Assembly (NCBI GenBank): GCA_023384105.1
Contig: JAHDXR010000007.1
Coordinates: forward strand, 62,001 to 126,000
Reading direction: 5' to 3'
Origin: Hyphomonadaceae bacterium
GTDB taxonomy: Bacteria; Pseudomonadota; Alphaproteobacteria; Caulobacterales; Aquidulcibacteraceae
DNA length: 64,000 nucleotides
Below the pieces are notes generated by a model. The model saw nothing but the letters and a program-made list of their open reading frames with translations, was not told where the DNA came from and did no database searches. Both the position numbers and the translations under genes were made by a program. The first letter of the stretch is position 1, and every line of letters starts with the position of its first letter. Shown in pieces: positions 37,461 to 45,595 of the stretch.

Positions 37461-37958
37461 ATGACCGCAACGCTCATCCTCGGCGTTGATCCCGGCCTCA
37501 ACCGTTGCGGCTGGGGACTGGTCCTGAGCGACGGCGCGCGGCTGACGCACGTCGCCCACGGCGTGATCAAGCCGCCGCCGCAGCAGCAACTCGCCTCGCG
37601 CCTGCATGACCTGTTCGAGGGCCTCTGCGCCGTGATCGAGCGGCACAATCCGCACGAAGCGGCGGTGGAGGAAACCTTCGTCAATTCCAACGCTCGCGCC
37701 GCGCTCGCGCTCGGACAGGCGCGTGGCGTGGCGTTGGCCGCCGCCGCCCGGCGCGGGCTCGACGTCGCCGAATACGCGCCGGCCACGATCAAGAAGGCCA
37801 TCGTCGGCTCCGGCGCCGCCGACAAGACCCAGATCGCCTTCATGGTGCGCCGCCTCCTGCCTACCGCTGGAGACGTCGCCGCCGACGCCGCCGACGCGCT
37901 CGGCGTCGCGCTCTGCCACGCCGCCCATGGCGGCTTCCGCCGGCGCGCCGGCGCCTGA
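37461..37958 (+). CDS. ruvC: Holliday junction resolvase RuvC
   Basis: 165 residues. RNase H-like fold: ILGVDPGLNRCGWG (catalytic D10), AAVEETFVNSNARAAL (catalytic Glu), and ADAADALGVALCHA (C-terminal Asp pair). It cuts Holliday junctions resolved with RuvAB. ATG 37461 has GGAAGG about 7 bases upstream. ruvA follows 75 bases downstream on the same strand; ruvB is not in the window after ruvA. Confidence 0.96.
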   Translation: MTATLILGVDPGLNRCGWGLVLSDGARLTHVAHGVIKPPPQQQLASRLHDLFEGLCAVIERHNPHEAAVEETFVNSNARAALALGQARGVALAAAARRGLDVAEYAPATIKKAIVGSGAADKTQIAFMVRRLLPTAGDVAADAADALGVALCHAAHGGFRRRAGA

Positions 37959-38033
37959 GCCGCCTTATCCACAGCGGCAAATCGTTCCGCTCCGCGCCGA
38001 ATCCGGCCACGACGGAGGCTGGAGCGGAAGCGC

Positions 38034-38648
38034 ATGATCGGCAGTCTGAACGGCACAGTGGGCGCGGCGGGCGAAGACACCGCGCTGATCGACGTCGGCG
38101 GCGTCGGCTATCTGGTCCAGGCCGGCGGGCGCACGCTGGCGCGGCTCACCATCGGCGCGCCCGTTAAGCTCTTCATCGAGACGCACGTGCGTGAAGACGC
38201 GATCCGGCTCTACGGCTTCTCCAGCGAGGAAGAGCGCGCCTGGTTCGCGCATCTGCAGACCATTCCCGGCGTCGGCGCCAAGGTCGCGCTCGGCATTCTC
38301 GACGCGATGCCGCCCGAAGCGCTCGTCGACGCTATCGCGCTGCAGGACAAGGCCGCGTTCGCGCGCGCCAACGGCGTCGGCCCCAAGCTCGCCGCGCGCC
38401 TCGCCACCGAACTGGCGGCGAAGCAGGGCCCCAAGGGCTTCGTGACGCTGAGCGGCAACGGCGCGCGCGGCGCGGGCGCGGCGGCGCCGGTTCACGGCGC
38501 GCGGGCTGAAGCGGTGTCGGCGCTGGTCAATCTCGGCATCGATCAGTCGAGCGCCGCGCGCGCCGTCGCCAACGCCGCCAAGCAGGTCGAAGCCGACGCC
38601 CCCGCGCCCGAACTGATCCGCGCTGCGCTGAAGGAAGTCAGCCGCTAA
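38034..38648 (+). CDS. ruvA: Holliday junction DNA helicase subunit RuvA
   Basis: 204 residues. OB-fold N-terminus (MIGSLNGTVGAAGEDTALID), tetramer/HhH domain with FAHLQTIPGVGAKVALGILDAM and ANGVGPKLAARLATEL (two helix-hairpin-helix motifs), and C-terminal domain III (AVSALVNLGIDQSSAARAV) that contacts RuvB. It binds four-way junctions. ruvC is just upstream; the gene that normally follows, ruvB, is replaced here by two unknown genes. Confidence 0.95.
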   Translation: MIGSLNGTVGAAGEDTALIDVGGVGYLVQAGGRTLARLTIGAPVKLFIETHVREDAIRLYGFSSEEERAWFAHLQTIPGVGAKVALGILDAMPPEALVDAIALQDKAAFARANGVGPKLAARLATELAAKQGPKGFVTLSGNGARGAGAAAPVHGARAEAVSALVNLGIDQSSAARAVANAAKQVEADAPAPELIRAALKEVSR

Positions 38649-38715
38649 GCGAGCGAGCCTCGCTCTTCCACTGTAGGTGGAATGTGGTATTATCCGCCCG
38701 ATTGCGGAGGGCTGC

Positions 38716-39471
38716 ATGGTCGGCGTCGCTCCAAGCGTCGATGCGGAGATCGCCGAGGCGATCCTCGACATTCTCGATGGACCCTGGACGGTTGCGTTTG
38801 GCGGTCCCACCCCCGCAATGGTGCGCTCAGACTTCGCACGGCGGCTCTCAAACGCCGGCGTCGCGCTCGATTTCGACCAAAGCGTTTTCACGGCGCTAGG
38901 GGAGAGCGTGCAGGTGCGCGTCACCGTCCGCTGCAAGAACCTGATCCACGAAGCGGAGATGAGCGGCAGGCTGGAACTGCCGCTGTACGTTTACGACGAG
39001 ACGATCGTAGGCATTTTCGACTGGCACAATCCCGGCGCGCTCGGCGCGCTCGACAATTGGGCCTCGTCGCCGACTGATTTTGTCATGCTGTGGGGCAAGA
39101 GTCCGCCGCCGCATCCGCGCAACGGCTCGAGGCTTGAATGGCTCGACATCAAGAACGCCAAGCGCCTGTTTGCGGACGGCGTGGGCCGTTCGATGACGTC
39201 GAACGGGCAAGTCTCGCCAACCGGGCAGCTCATCATTTCCGCACGGCGTTACACCGTAGATTCGCAGCAGCACAATTATCGCGTGTTGTGGAGTTATCCG
39301 TATTTCATGAGCCCGCACAGTTTCGGCGCACACTTGTCGCGGCCCGTCACCGATTTCATGGAGGACGGCACGTATTGTTTCGGCGGCGAGCAGGGGTCGA
39401 TCGAGGTATGGGACAAAGCGCGGCACGACGTGTCCGCCGTCAGAACATCGACGTTGGTGTCCGCTTTCTGA
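38716..39471 (+). CDS. Hypothetical protein after ruvA
   Basis: 251 residues, not recognised. No signal peptide or membrane segment is evident. Start ATG 38716 was chosen for the GGAGG SD at 38706-38710, 5 bases away, over an upstream in-frame start. Visible features: an N-terminal helical stretch, RVTVRCKNLIHEAEMSGRL with a Cys, a Trp/Pro-rich middle (FDWHNPGALGALDNWASSP), and FGAHLSRPVTDFMEDGTYCF with a Cys near the C-terminus. It sits where ruvB usually lies and is followed 15 bases later by an unknown membrane protein gene, so the two may form an inserted module. Confidence 0.55.
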   Translation: MVGVAPSVDAEIAEAILDILDGPWTVAFGGPTPAMVRSDFARRLSNAGVALDFDQSVFTALGESVQVRVTVRCKNLIHEAEMSGRLELPLYVYDETIVGIFDWHNPGALGALDNWASSPTDFVMLWGKSPPPHPRNGSRLEWLDIKNAKRLFADGVGRSMTSNGQVSPTGQLIISARRYTVDSQQHNYRVLWSYPYFMSPHSFGAHLSRPVTDFMEDGTYCFGGEQGSIEVWDKARHDVSAVRTSTLVSAF

Positions 39472-39486
39472 GCGAAAGGCGCGCCC

Positions 39487-40092
39487 ATGCAACTTGCAGA
39501 TTATGGTCAGTTCGCGCCGTGGGTGGCGATAGCGGGGAGCCTCGCAGCCGCCGTTGGCGCGTTCCGAATGCTTGCCTTCGGACGCGGCGTCTTCGACCCC
39601 AAGGTGGAGCTTGCGCCTGTCCTCACGCGGGCGGCCGGCGTAGTGGTCATGATCGGCGCGGCGATCGCCTATTTCACAACGCGCGGCGACACGGCGCTGT
39701 TTCCCATCGCCGGTTGGGCCATTGGCGCCGGCGTGCTGCTGGTGGTTGCGCTGCTGGTCGACCTCGGGCTGCGAACCGGACTTACCGTCCACTGCAAGAA
39801 CCCTGATGCAACGGTGATCGGCGGCCTCGCACTGACCGCGCGGGCGAAGGGGATGCTCGCTGGCGACACCAAATTCATCGTGCCCGGCCAGCCGCCTCCC
39901 GCCTCGGTAAGCGAGCTGTATTGCTTAAGCGGGCGCAAGGCGGATCAGGTTTGGGAGCCGGGATCGATCGCGCTTGCTCACGCAGCGGTTGCGCTGTTCT
40001 TTGTGCTGTGGACCGCCGCTGGCGTATTCGGCGTCGCGGCTGCGTCGATCGTGGCCGAGAAAGCGCTTCTGATCGGCGCCGCAAATCCGTGA
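39487..40092 (+). CDS. Hypothetical membrane protein
   Basis: 201 residues, not recognised. About four hydrophobic segments: near 12-28, 48-65 (AAGVVVMIGAAIAYF), 74-93 (AGWAIGAGVLLVVALLVDLG) and 165-190 (AVALFFVLWTAAGVFGVAAA), with a roughly 70-residue soluble loop between the third and fourth. That loop contains LTVHCKNPDATVI, whose VxCKN piece echoes VTVRCKN in the preceding gene. It follows that gene by 15 bases, probably co-transcribed. 40093-40208 holds only a small GCGCGC hairpin. Confidence 0.55.
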   Translation: MQLADYGQFAPWVAIAGSLAAAVGAFRMLAFGRGVFDPKVELAPVLTRAAGVVVMIGAAIAYFTTRGDTALFPIAGWAIGAGVLLVVALLVDLGLRTGLTVHCKNPDATVIGGLALTARAKGMLAGDTKFIVPGQPPPASVSELYCLSGRKADQVWEPGSIALAHAAVALFFVLWTAAGVFGVAAASIVAEKALLIGAANP

Positions 40093-40208
40093 TCCCTGCG
40101 TCGCGCGCGTTGAGCGCGCTCAGGAAATCAACCTCTGAAGGTAGCGTAATACCCCGGTAACACCTCGCCGTCTAAACGTGCGCCACAGCCGGCCCGGGGT
40201 TTGGTTCG

Positions 40209-41435
40209 ATGGCGAGACGATCAGCTGACCTCTTCGATGCGTCGGAGATCCACTTCGCTTTCGATGAGCTGTTCTTTTCGCGCACCGACGCCGCGGGCGT
40301 GATCCAGTTCGGCAACAGCGTCTTCCAGCGCGTCAGCATCTACGGCTGGGACGAACTGCTCGGCCGGCCGCACAAGATCGTGCGCCATCCCGATACGCCG
40401 CGCGCGGCGTTCTGGCTGCTGTGGGACGCAGTCAAGGCGGGCCGCCCGTTCGGCGCCTATGTGAAGAACAGGTCCAAGGACGGCCGCTACTATTGGGTGT
40501 TCGCCATCGTGACGCCCATCGACGGCGGCTATCTCTCGGTGCGGCTGCGTCCGAGCACCGAATTGCTGGCGGTGATCAAGCGCGAGTATCCGGCGTTCTC
40601 CGCGCTTGAGCGCAAGGAGAATCTCGCCCCCGCCGACAGCGCGCCGCTGCTGCTCGACCGGCTCAAGACGCTCGGCTTCCCGGATTATCCCACTTTCATG
40701 GCGGCGGCGCTCGGCCAGGAGCTTGCGGCGCTGGACGCGCGCCTCGGCCGTCCGCACGATCCGACCATCGCGCATTTCCAGGGCCTGCACGAGACGGCCA
40801 AAACGCTGCTGCAGAAGGCCGACATCATCGCCGACGCATACGTCACCAACGAAAACGTGCCGTTCAATTTCCGCGTGCTCGCCGCCCAGTTGGGCCAGGA
40901 CGGCGCCGCCATCAGCGTCATCTCGACCAATTACACGCTGCTGTCGGTCGAGATCCGCGGCATCCTCGCCGATTTCACCGCGGCCGCGCACGACGTTTTC
41001 CGCACCATCAGCGAAGGCTACTTCCTCGCCTGCACCGCGCGGGTGCAGCGCGAAGTGCTGAACCAGTTCCGCAATGAGGCCGGCGCCGCCGGCGAGGCGC
41101 GCGAGCAGGAGGAGCTGCTGCTGGACCGTCAGCAGGTCGAATACAGCGCCAAGGCCGAGACGGGCCTGCGCGAAATCGCGCGCAAGGCCAAGGGATTCCG
41201 GCAGGCCTGCCTCGACATGGAGCGGCTCGCCGCCGCGCTCGAGGTGACGCGCGTGATGGGCAAGGTCGAGTGCTCGCGCCACATCAGCGTCAAGGACCGC
41301 CTCGACGAGCTGCTGGCGCGGCTGGAGCATTTCCAGGCCACGGTCGCCGCCGCGCTCAGGGACATCGACGTGATCAACGAGCACATTCAAAGCGAAGCCG
41401 GCCACCTGCTGGCGCGGGCCAGGCGCGCGGCCTGA
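40209..41435 (+). CDS. Aer-like PAS-domain protein without a transmitter
   Basis: 408 residues. The N-terminal PAS domain (about 10-120) has the Aer-type pattern FFSRTDAAGVIQFGNSVFQRVS, LLGRPHKIVRHPDTPRAAFWLLWD and AGRPFGAYVKNRSKDGRYYWV, a fold that binds FAD in Aer. The rest (about 150-408) is long, helical and possibly coiled-coil, without an HPxxE methyl-accepting hairpin, kinase or GGDEF domain. No membrane segment, so cytoplasmic. The output partner is unknown. It stands alone downstream of the unknown membrane protein gene. Confidence 0.68.
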   Translation: MARRSADLFDASEIHFAFDELFFSRTDAAGVIQFGNSVFQRVSIYGWDELLGRPHKIVRHPDTPRAAFWLLWDAVKAGRPFGAYVKNRSKDGRYYWVFAIVTPIDGGYLSVRLRPSTELLAVIKREYPAFSALERKENLAPADSAPLLLDRLKTLGFPDYPTFMAAALGQELAALDARLGRPHDPTIAHFQGLHETAKTLLQKADIIADAYVTNENVPFNFRVLAAQLGQDGAAISVISTNYTLLSVEIRGILADFTAAAHDVFRTISEGYFLACTARVQREVLNQFRNEAGAAGEAREQEELLLDRQQVEYSAKAETGLREIARKAKGFRQACLDMERLAAALEVTRVMGKVECSRHISVKDRLDELLARLEHFQATVAAALRDIDVINEHIQSEAGHLLARARRAA

Positions 41436-41518
41436 AGCGCCGCGGTTGGGAGACCGAACGCCGGCGGGTTCGGCGGGGCGCTTGCGGGCGCCGCGCCGGG
41501 CCGCCATAAGCGCAGCCC

Positions 41519-42088
41519 ATGTTGCGCTTCGGCCTCTCCATTTCGGCGCTCGTCTTCGTCGTCGATCAGATCAGCAAGTGGATCGTCCTGGGGCCGGCGC
41601 GGTTCAGCCCGCCGGGGTGCCTGGAGGCGGGCTATGGCTGCCGCTTCATCGAGCTTTCGCCCATCTTCGATCTGCAGATGGTCTGGAACCGGGGCGTGAG
41701 CTTTGGCCTCCTGCGCGCCAACGAGGATTTGGCGCGCTGGGGGCTGGTGGCGCTTTCCTTCGTGATTTCCGGCGTCTTTCTGTGGTGGCTGAAGGGCGCG
41801 GAACGGAAGCTGACGGCTGTGGCGCTGGGGCTGGTGATCGGGGGCGCGCTCGGCAACGTCGTCGACCGGATTCGGTTCGGCGCCGTGGCCGATTTTCTGG
41901 ACTTCAACGGCCTCTGGTTCCCCTGGGTGTTCAATGTCGCCGACGCGGCCATCACCGTCGGGGCGATCCTCCTGGCGGTCGACATGATCTTCCTGACCGA
42001 ATCCGAGCCGGGCAAGGGCGCCGCCTGGGGCCAGATCAAAACCTGGTGGCGTAGGGTCCGCGGCGGTTCGGGCGGGACAGGCGGCTGA
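41519..42088 (+). CDS. lspA: Prolipoprotein signal peptidase II
   Basis: 189 residues, about four membrane segments. Catalytic Asp pair: VVDRIRFGAVADFLDF and FNVADAAITVG; the start SALVFVVDQISKWIV is also typical. It removes the signal peptide from lipoproteins after lipid modification, in the inner membrane. It opens a block with bamF and two M16 proteases, an order common in alphaproteobacteria. The C-terminal tail is basic and Gly-rich. Confidence 0.95.
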   Translation: MLRFGLSISALVFVVDQISKWIVLGPARFSPPGCLEAGYGCRFIELSPIFDLQMVWNRGVSFGLLRANEDLARWGLVALSFVISGVFLWWLKGAERKLTAVALGLVIGGALGNVVDRIRFGAVADFLDFNGLWFPWVFNVADAAITVGAILLAVDMIFLTESEPGKGAAWGQIKTWWRRVRGGSGGTGG

Positions 42089-42216
42089 AATGAGGGGCGA
42101 ATTCGCCCCAGAACGGACAAACTGCCGGGCGATGCCTCGCCGCTGCTGTCCGGCTTGGCTTGAGGCGCGCGGCTCAGCTAGAACCGGCCTGGAGATTTGA
42201 GGGAGGCGGACGTCCG

Positions 42217-42753
42217 ATGTCCAAACCAATCGCACTGTTGGCGGTCCTGGCCGCGGCGACCGCGGCGAGCGGCTGCGCGAGCGTGTCGCGCGCCGTCGGC
42301 GCCACCAGAACCGCGCCGGACGAATTCCGCGTCGTCACGCAAGCGCCGCTGACGCTGCCGCCGGACTACAATTTGCGTCCGCCGCGTCCGGGCGAGCCGC
42401 GTCCACAGGAGCTGCAGCCGACCGACGAAGCGCGCGTGGCGCTGTTCGGCGAGACGGTCGGTCAGCGCGCCAGCCAGGGCGAGCGCACGCTCGTCGCCGC
42501 CGCCGGCGCCGACGCCGCGGACGCGAGCATCCGCGACACCATCGATTACGAAAGCCAAGGCGTGGTTCGTCGCAACGAGGGCTTCGTGAACCGCTTGCTC
42601 GCGTTCGGCGGTTCGAGCGCGGCGGCTTCGCCGCTCAGCGCGGAAGAGGAAGCGCGCCGTCTCGAGGAAGACGAAGCGATCCGCCGCGCCACTGGCGGAG
42701 GCCAGGTCGTGATCGAGCGCGATCGCGGCGGCTTCAAACTGCCGGGCACCTAA
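42217..42753 (+). CDS. bamF: BamF-like lipoprotein (DUF3035)
   Basis: 178 residues. Lipoprotein signal LAVLAAATAASGC. The following stretch DEFRVVTQAPLTLPPDYNLR matches the BamC-like motif of BamF, an alphaproteobacterial subunit of the BAM complex that inserts outer-membrane proteins. C-terminal half is charged. ATG 42217 chosen because GGGAGG lies 10-15 bases upstream and the signal follows. It follows lspA, which would process its signal peptide. The TTG-start M16 gene begins 5 bases after its stop. Confidence 0.82.
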   Translation: MSKPIALLAVLAAATAASGCASVSRAVGATRTAPDEFRVVTQAPLTLPPDYNLRPPRPGEPRPQELQPTDEARVALFGETVGQRASQGERTLVAAAGADAADASIRDTIDYESQGVVRRNEGFVNRLLAFGGSSAAASPLSAEEEARRLEEDEAIRRATGGGQVVIERDRGGFKLPGT

Positions 42754-42758
42754 GCGCC

Positions 42759-44108
42759 TTGCGGAAGGCGGACATTCGCGCACTCATCGCTGCATGCTTG
42801 GCGCTGATCGCTTTGGCGTCGGGCGCGTATGCGCGCGAGCTGCCGCGGCCGGAGACGTTCACGCTGCGCAACGGCCTGCAGGTGGTGGTGATCACCGATC
42901 GGCGCGCGCCGGTCGTCACCCACATGCTCTGGTACCGGGTCGGCGCGGCCGACGAGCCGCGCGGCGCCTCGGGCGTGGCGCACTTCTTCGAGCACTTGAT
43001 GTTCAAGGGCACGCGCCAGATCGCGCCCGGCGAGTTTTCGCGCACCATCGCCAGAAACGGCGGCGACGACAACGCGTTCACCTCGTGGGACTACACCGCC
43101 TATTACGAGCGCATCGCCCGCGACCGGCTCGACCTGGTGATGCGGATGGAGGCCGACCGGATGCGCAGCCTGCGCTTCTCGGACGAAACCTTCGCGTCCG
43201 AACGCGACGTGATCGCCGAAGAGCGCCGCCAGCGCATCGACAACAATCCCGGTGCGGTGATGGGCGAGCGGATGCGGGCGATGCTGTGGCCGCACCATCC
43301 GTACGGCACGCCGATCATCGGCTGGCTGCACGAGATCAACGCGTTGGACCGGGAGACGGCGCTTCGGTTCTACCGCACCTGGTACGCCCCGAATAACGCG
43401 ATCCTGGTGGTTGCCGGCGATGTCGATGCGGCGGAGCTGCGGCCGCTGGTCGAGCGCCATTACGGCCGGCTGCAGCCGACACGGGACTTGCCGGCGCGGA
43501 CCTGGGTGCAGGACCCGCCGAGCGTCGGGCCGATGCGGGTGACGCATCGCGACGCCAAGGTGCGTCAGCCTTCGCTGTCGCGTCTCTATCGCGCCATCAG
43601 CTACGGCACGGACGAGGGCCGCGAGGCGCATGCGCTCGATGTCGCCGTCGAGATCCTGGGCGGATCGGAAACCAGCCGGCTCTATCGCGCCCTAGTGGAG
43701 GAGCAGCGCATCGCCGTCAGCGCGGGCGCGAGTTCCAATACGGGCGGCCTCGGCGGCGGCAGCGTCTCCGTGTACGCAACGCCGGTGGAAGGCGTTTCGC
43801 TGGAGCGGCTTGAAGCCGCGGTGGATGAGGTCGTCGCCGCGTTTCTGCGCGAGGGGCCGAGCGAAGCGGAGTTGGCGCGGGCGAAGTCGTCGATGTCGGC
43901 GGCGGCGATCTATTCGCGCGACAGCCAGGAAAGCCTCGCCAACATCTACGGCGCCTCGCTGGCGCAGGGCGAAAGCATCGACGATGTCGTCAACTGGCCG
44001 CGCGATATCGAGGCGGTCACGCGCGAGGACGCGCTGGCGCTGGCACGCCGGACGCTGGACATCGACGCTTCCGTGACCGGCTGGCTGATGCCGGAGCGCG
44101 AAGAATGA
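42759..44108 (+). CDS. M16 zinc protease, active subunit
   Basis: 449 residues. Signal peptide ALIALASGAYARE. The inverted zinc motif H-x-x-E-H is in SGVAHFFEHLMFKGT, with the distal Glu in SERDVIAEERRQRIDNNP. R/Y region FGxx-type C-terminal domain present. Together with the next gene it should form a periplasmic heterodimeric M16 protease. Start is TTG 42759 (no ATG precedes the signal peptide); SD is weak, and it lies 5 bases after bamF, so coupling is likely. The 3' end overlaps the partner gene (ATGA). Confidence 0.9.
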   Translation: MRKADIRALIAACLALIALASGAYARELPRPETFTLRNGLQVVVITDRRAPVVTHMLWYRVGAADEPRGASGVAHFFEHLMFKGTRQIAPGEFSRTIARNGGDDNAFTSWDYTAYYERIARDRLDLVMRMEADRMRSLRFSDETFASERDVIAEERRQRIDNNPGAVMGERMRAMLWPHHPYGTPIIGWLHEINALDRETALRFYRTWYAPNNAILVVAGDVDAAELRPLVERHYGRLQPTRDLPARTWVQDPPSVGPMRVTHRDAKVRQPSLSRLYRAISYGTDEGREAHALDVAVEILGGSETSRLYRALVEEQRIAVSAGASSNTGGLGGGSVSVYATPVEGVSLERLEAAVDEVVAAFLREGPSEAELARAKSSMSAAAIYSRDSQESLANIYGASLAQGESIDDVVNWPRDIEAVTREDALALARRTLDIDASVTGWLMPEREE

Positions 44109-45547
44109 GCAGCGTCGGTCGTTCGTCCTGCGCTGTGAGGCGCGTGACAGCTCCCGCTGTCGGGGGAGTGCGGGCGTGGGCCGTAGCCGCCTTGACGGTC
44201 CTGGCGCCGCTCGCGCTTGCGCCTGATGCCTACGCGCAGCGCGCGACGGCTGAGAGCGCGGCGGCGCAGCACGGCGTCGACGTGCGCGAGATTACGTCGC
44301 CCGGCGGACTCAGCGCCTGGCTCGTCTCGGACTCCACGGTCCCGATCGTTGTCATGCGCGCGTACTGGCGCGGCGGATCGGTGATCGAACCCGATAATCT
44401 CGTCGGCGTCACCAGCGTGATGGCCGACATGATGACGGAAGGCTCCGGCGCGCTGGACGCCAATGCGTTCAAGGAGCGGCTGCAGGACCTCAACATGTCG
44501 GTCGGCTTCGGCTCCGGCTGGGACGGCGTCGCCATGAGCATGTCGACGCTGAGCGAAAACCTGGCGCCGGCGATCGAGATGGCGCGCCTAGCGCTGAACG
44601 AGCCGCGCTTCGACGCCGAGCCGCTGGCGCGGATCAAGCGGCAGATGCAGGTCGGCCTGCGCACGCGCGAGACCAATCCGAGCTACATCGCCAATCTGGC
44701 GCTCGACCGGGCGCTCTATCCCGATCACCCGTACGCACGGCGCACCTCGCGCGACAGCGTCGAGGCGATCGACCGCGCGGCGCTGCAGGCGCGGCGCGCG
44801 GCGGTGTTCAACCGCGCCACGCTTCAGGCGACTATTGTCGGCGACATCGACGAAGCGGCGGCCGGGCGGATGCTCGACGCGATCTTCGGCGCGCTGCCGC
44901 AAGGCGCGCCGCCGCCGGCGCCGGCGCAAACCGAGTTTCGTCCGCCCACGCCTTTGATCGTGCGCGAGCTGCCGCAGCCGCAGAGCCTGGTGCTGTTCGC
45001 CGCGCCGGGCATCCAGGACGAGGATCCGGACTGGGTTCCGCTGGCGGTCGCGAACTATATTTTCGGCGGCGGCGGATTTTCCTCGCGGCTGATGAGCGAG
45101 GTGCGCGAGCGGCGCGGTCTCGTCTACGGCATCGGCACAAGCCCGTCGGTGCGCGAGTATTCGGCCGCCATCCGCGGCTCGGCGCAGAGCGAGAACGGCG
45201 ACGTGCGCGAGGCGATCGAGCTGACGCGCGCGGAGATGGCGCGGCTCTACGCCGAGGGCGCAACCCAGCAGGAGGTGAACGACGCCATCACCTACCTCAC
45301 AGGCTCGTTCGCGCTCGATCTCGACTCCAACGTCAAGATCGCCAGCGTGGCGCACGGCTACCAGGTGGCCGGTCGCGATATCGGCTACATCAACCGCCGC
45401 AACGATCTGATCCGCGCCGTGACGCGCGAGGATGTGAACCGCGTGATCCGCCGGCTGTTCAACCCGGACAACTTCACCTTCGTAGTGGTGGGGCAGCCGG
45501 TGGGGCTGGAGAGCGGCGCAGCGCCGCAGGCTGACGGAACGGAATAG
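44105..45547 (+). CDS. M16-family partner subunit, catalytically inactive
   Basis: 480 residues. Signal region about 24-45 (AVAALTVLAPLALAPDAYAQ). M16 fold, but the zinc motif is replaced by SVMADMMTEGSG (no HxxEH). The C-terminal half retains IFGGGGFSSRLMSEVRERRGLVYGIG, the R/Y pair that binds substrate in the partner. Such active/inactive pairs are typical of bacterial M16B enzymes. ATG overlaps the upstream protease stop. The N-terminal 23 residues are encoded by a GC-hairpin-rich stretch and may be an extension. Confidence 0.88.
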   Translation: MSSVGRSSCAVRRVTAPAVGGVRAWAVAALTVLAPLALAPDAYAQRATAESAAAQHGVDVREITSPGGLSAWLVSDSTVPIVVMRAYWRGGSVIEPDNLVGVTSVMADMMTEGSGALDANAFKERLQDLNMSVGFGSGWDGVAMSMSTLSENLAPAIEMARLALNEPRFDAEPLARIKRQMQVGLRTRETNPSYIANLALDRALYPDHPYARRTSRDSVEAIDRAALQARRAAVFNRATLQATIVGDIDEAAAGRMLDAIFGALPQGAPPPAPAQTEFRPPTPLIVRELPQPQSLVLFAAPGIQDEDPDWVPLAVANYIFGGGGFSSRLMSEVRERRGLVYGIGTSPSVREYSAAIRGSAQSENGDVREAIELTRAEMARLYAEGATQQEVNDAITYLTGSFALDLDSNVKIASVAHGYQVAGRDIGYINRRNDLIRAVTREDVNRVIRRLFNPDNFTFVVVGQPVGLESGAAPQADGTE

Positions 45548-45595
45548 TGACGTACACTGCTGCATGGTGCTAACTCGCGCGCGAGGAAACGCGCG

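Noticed and set aside
44105-44180. Third repeat-type insertion at the N-terminus of the inactive M16 subunit
   Set aside because: A CTCCC-GCTGTCG-GGGAG hairpin is present but too short to assign to a family.
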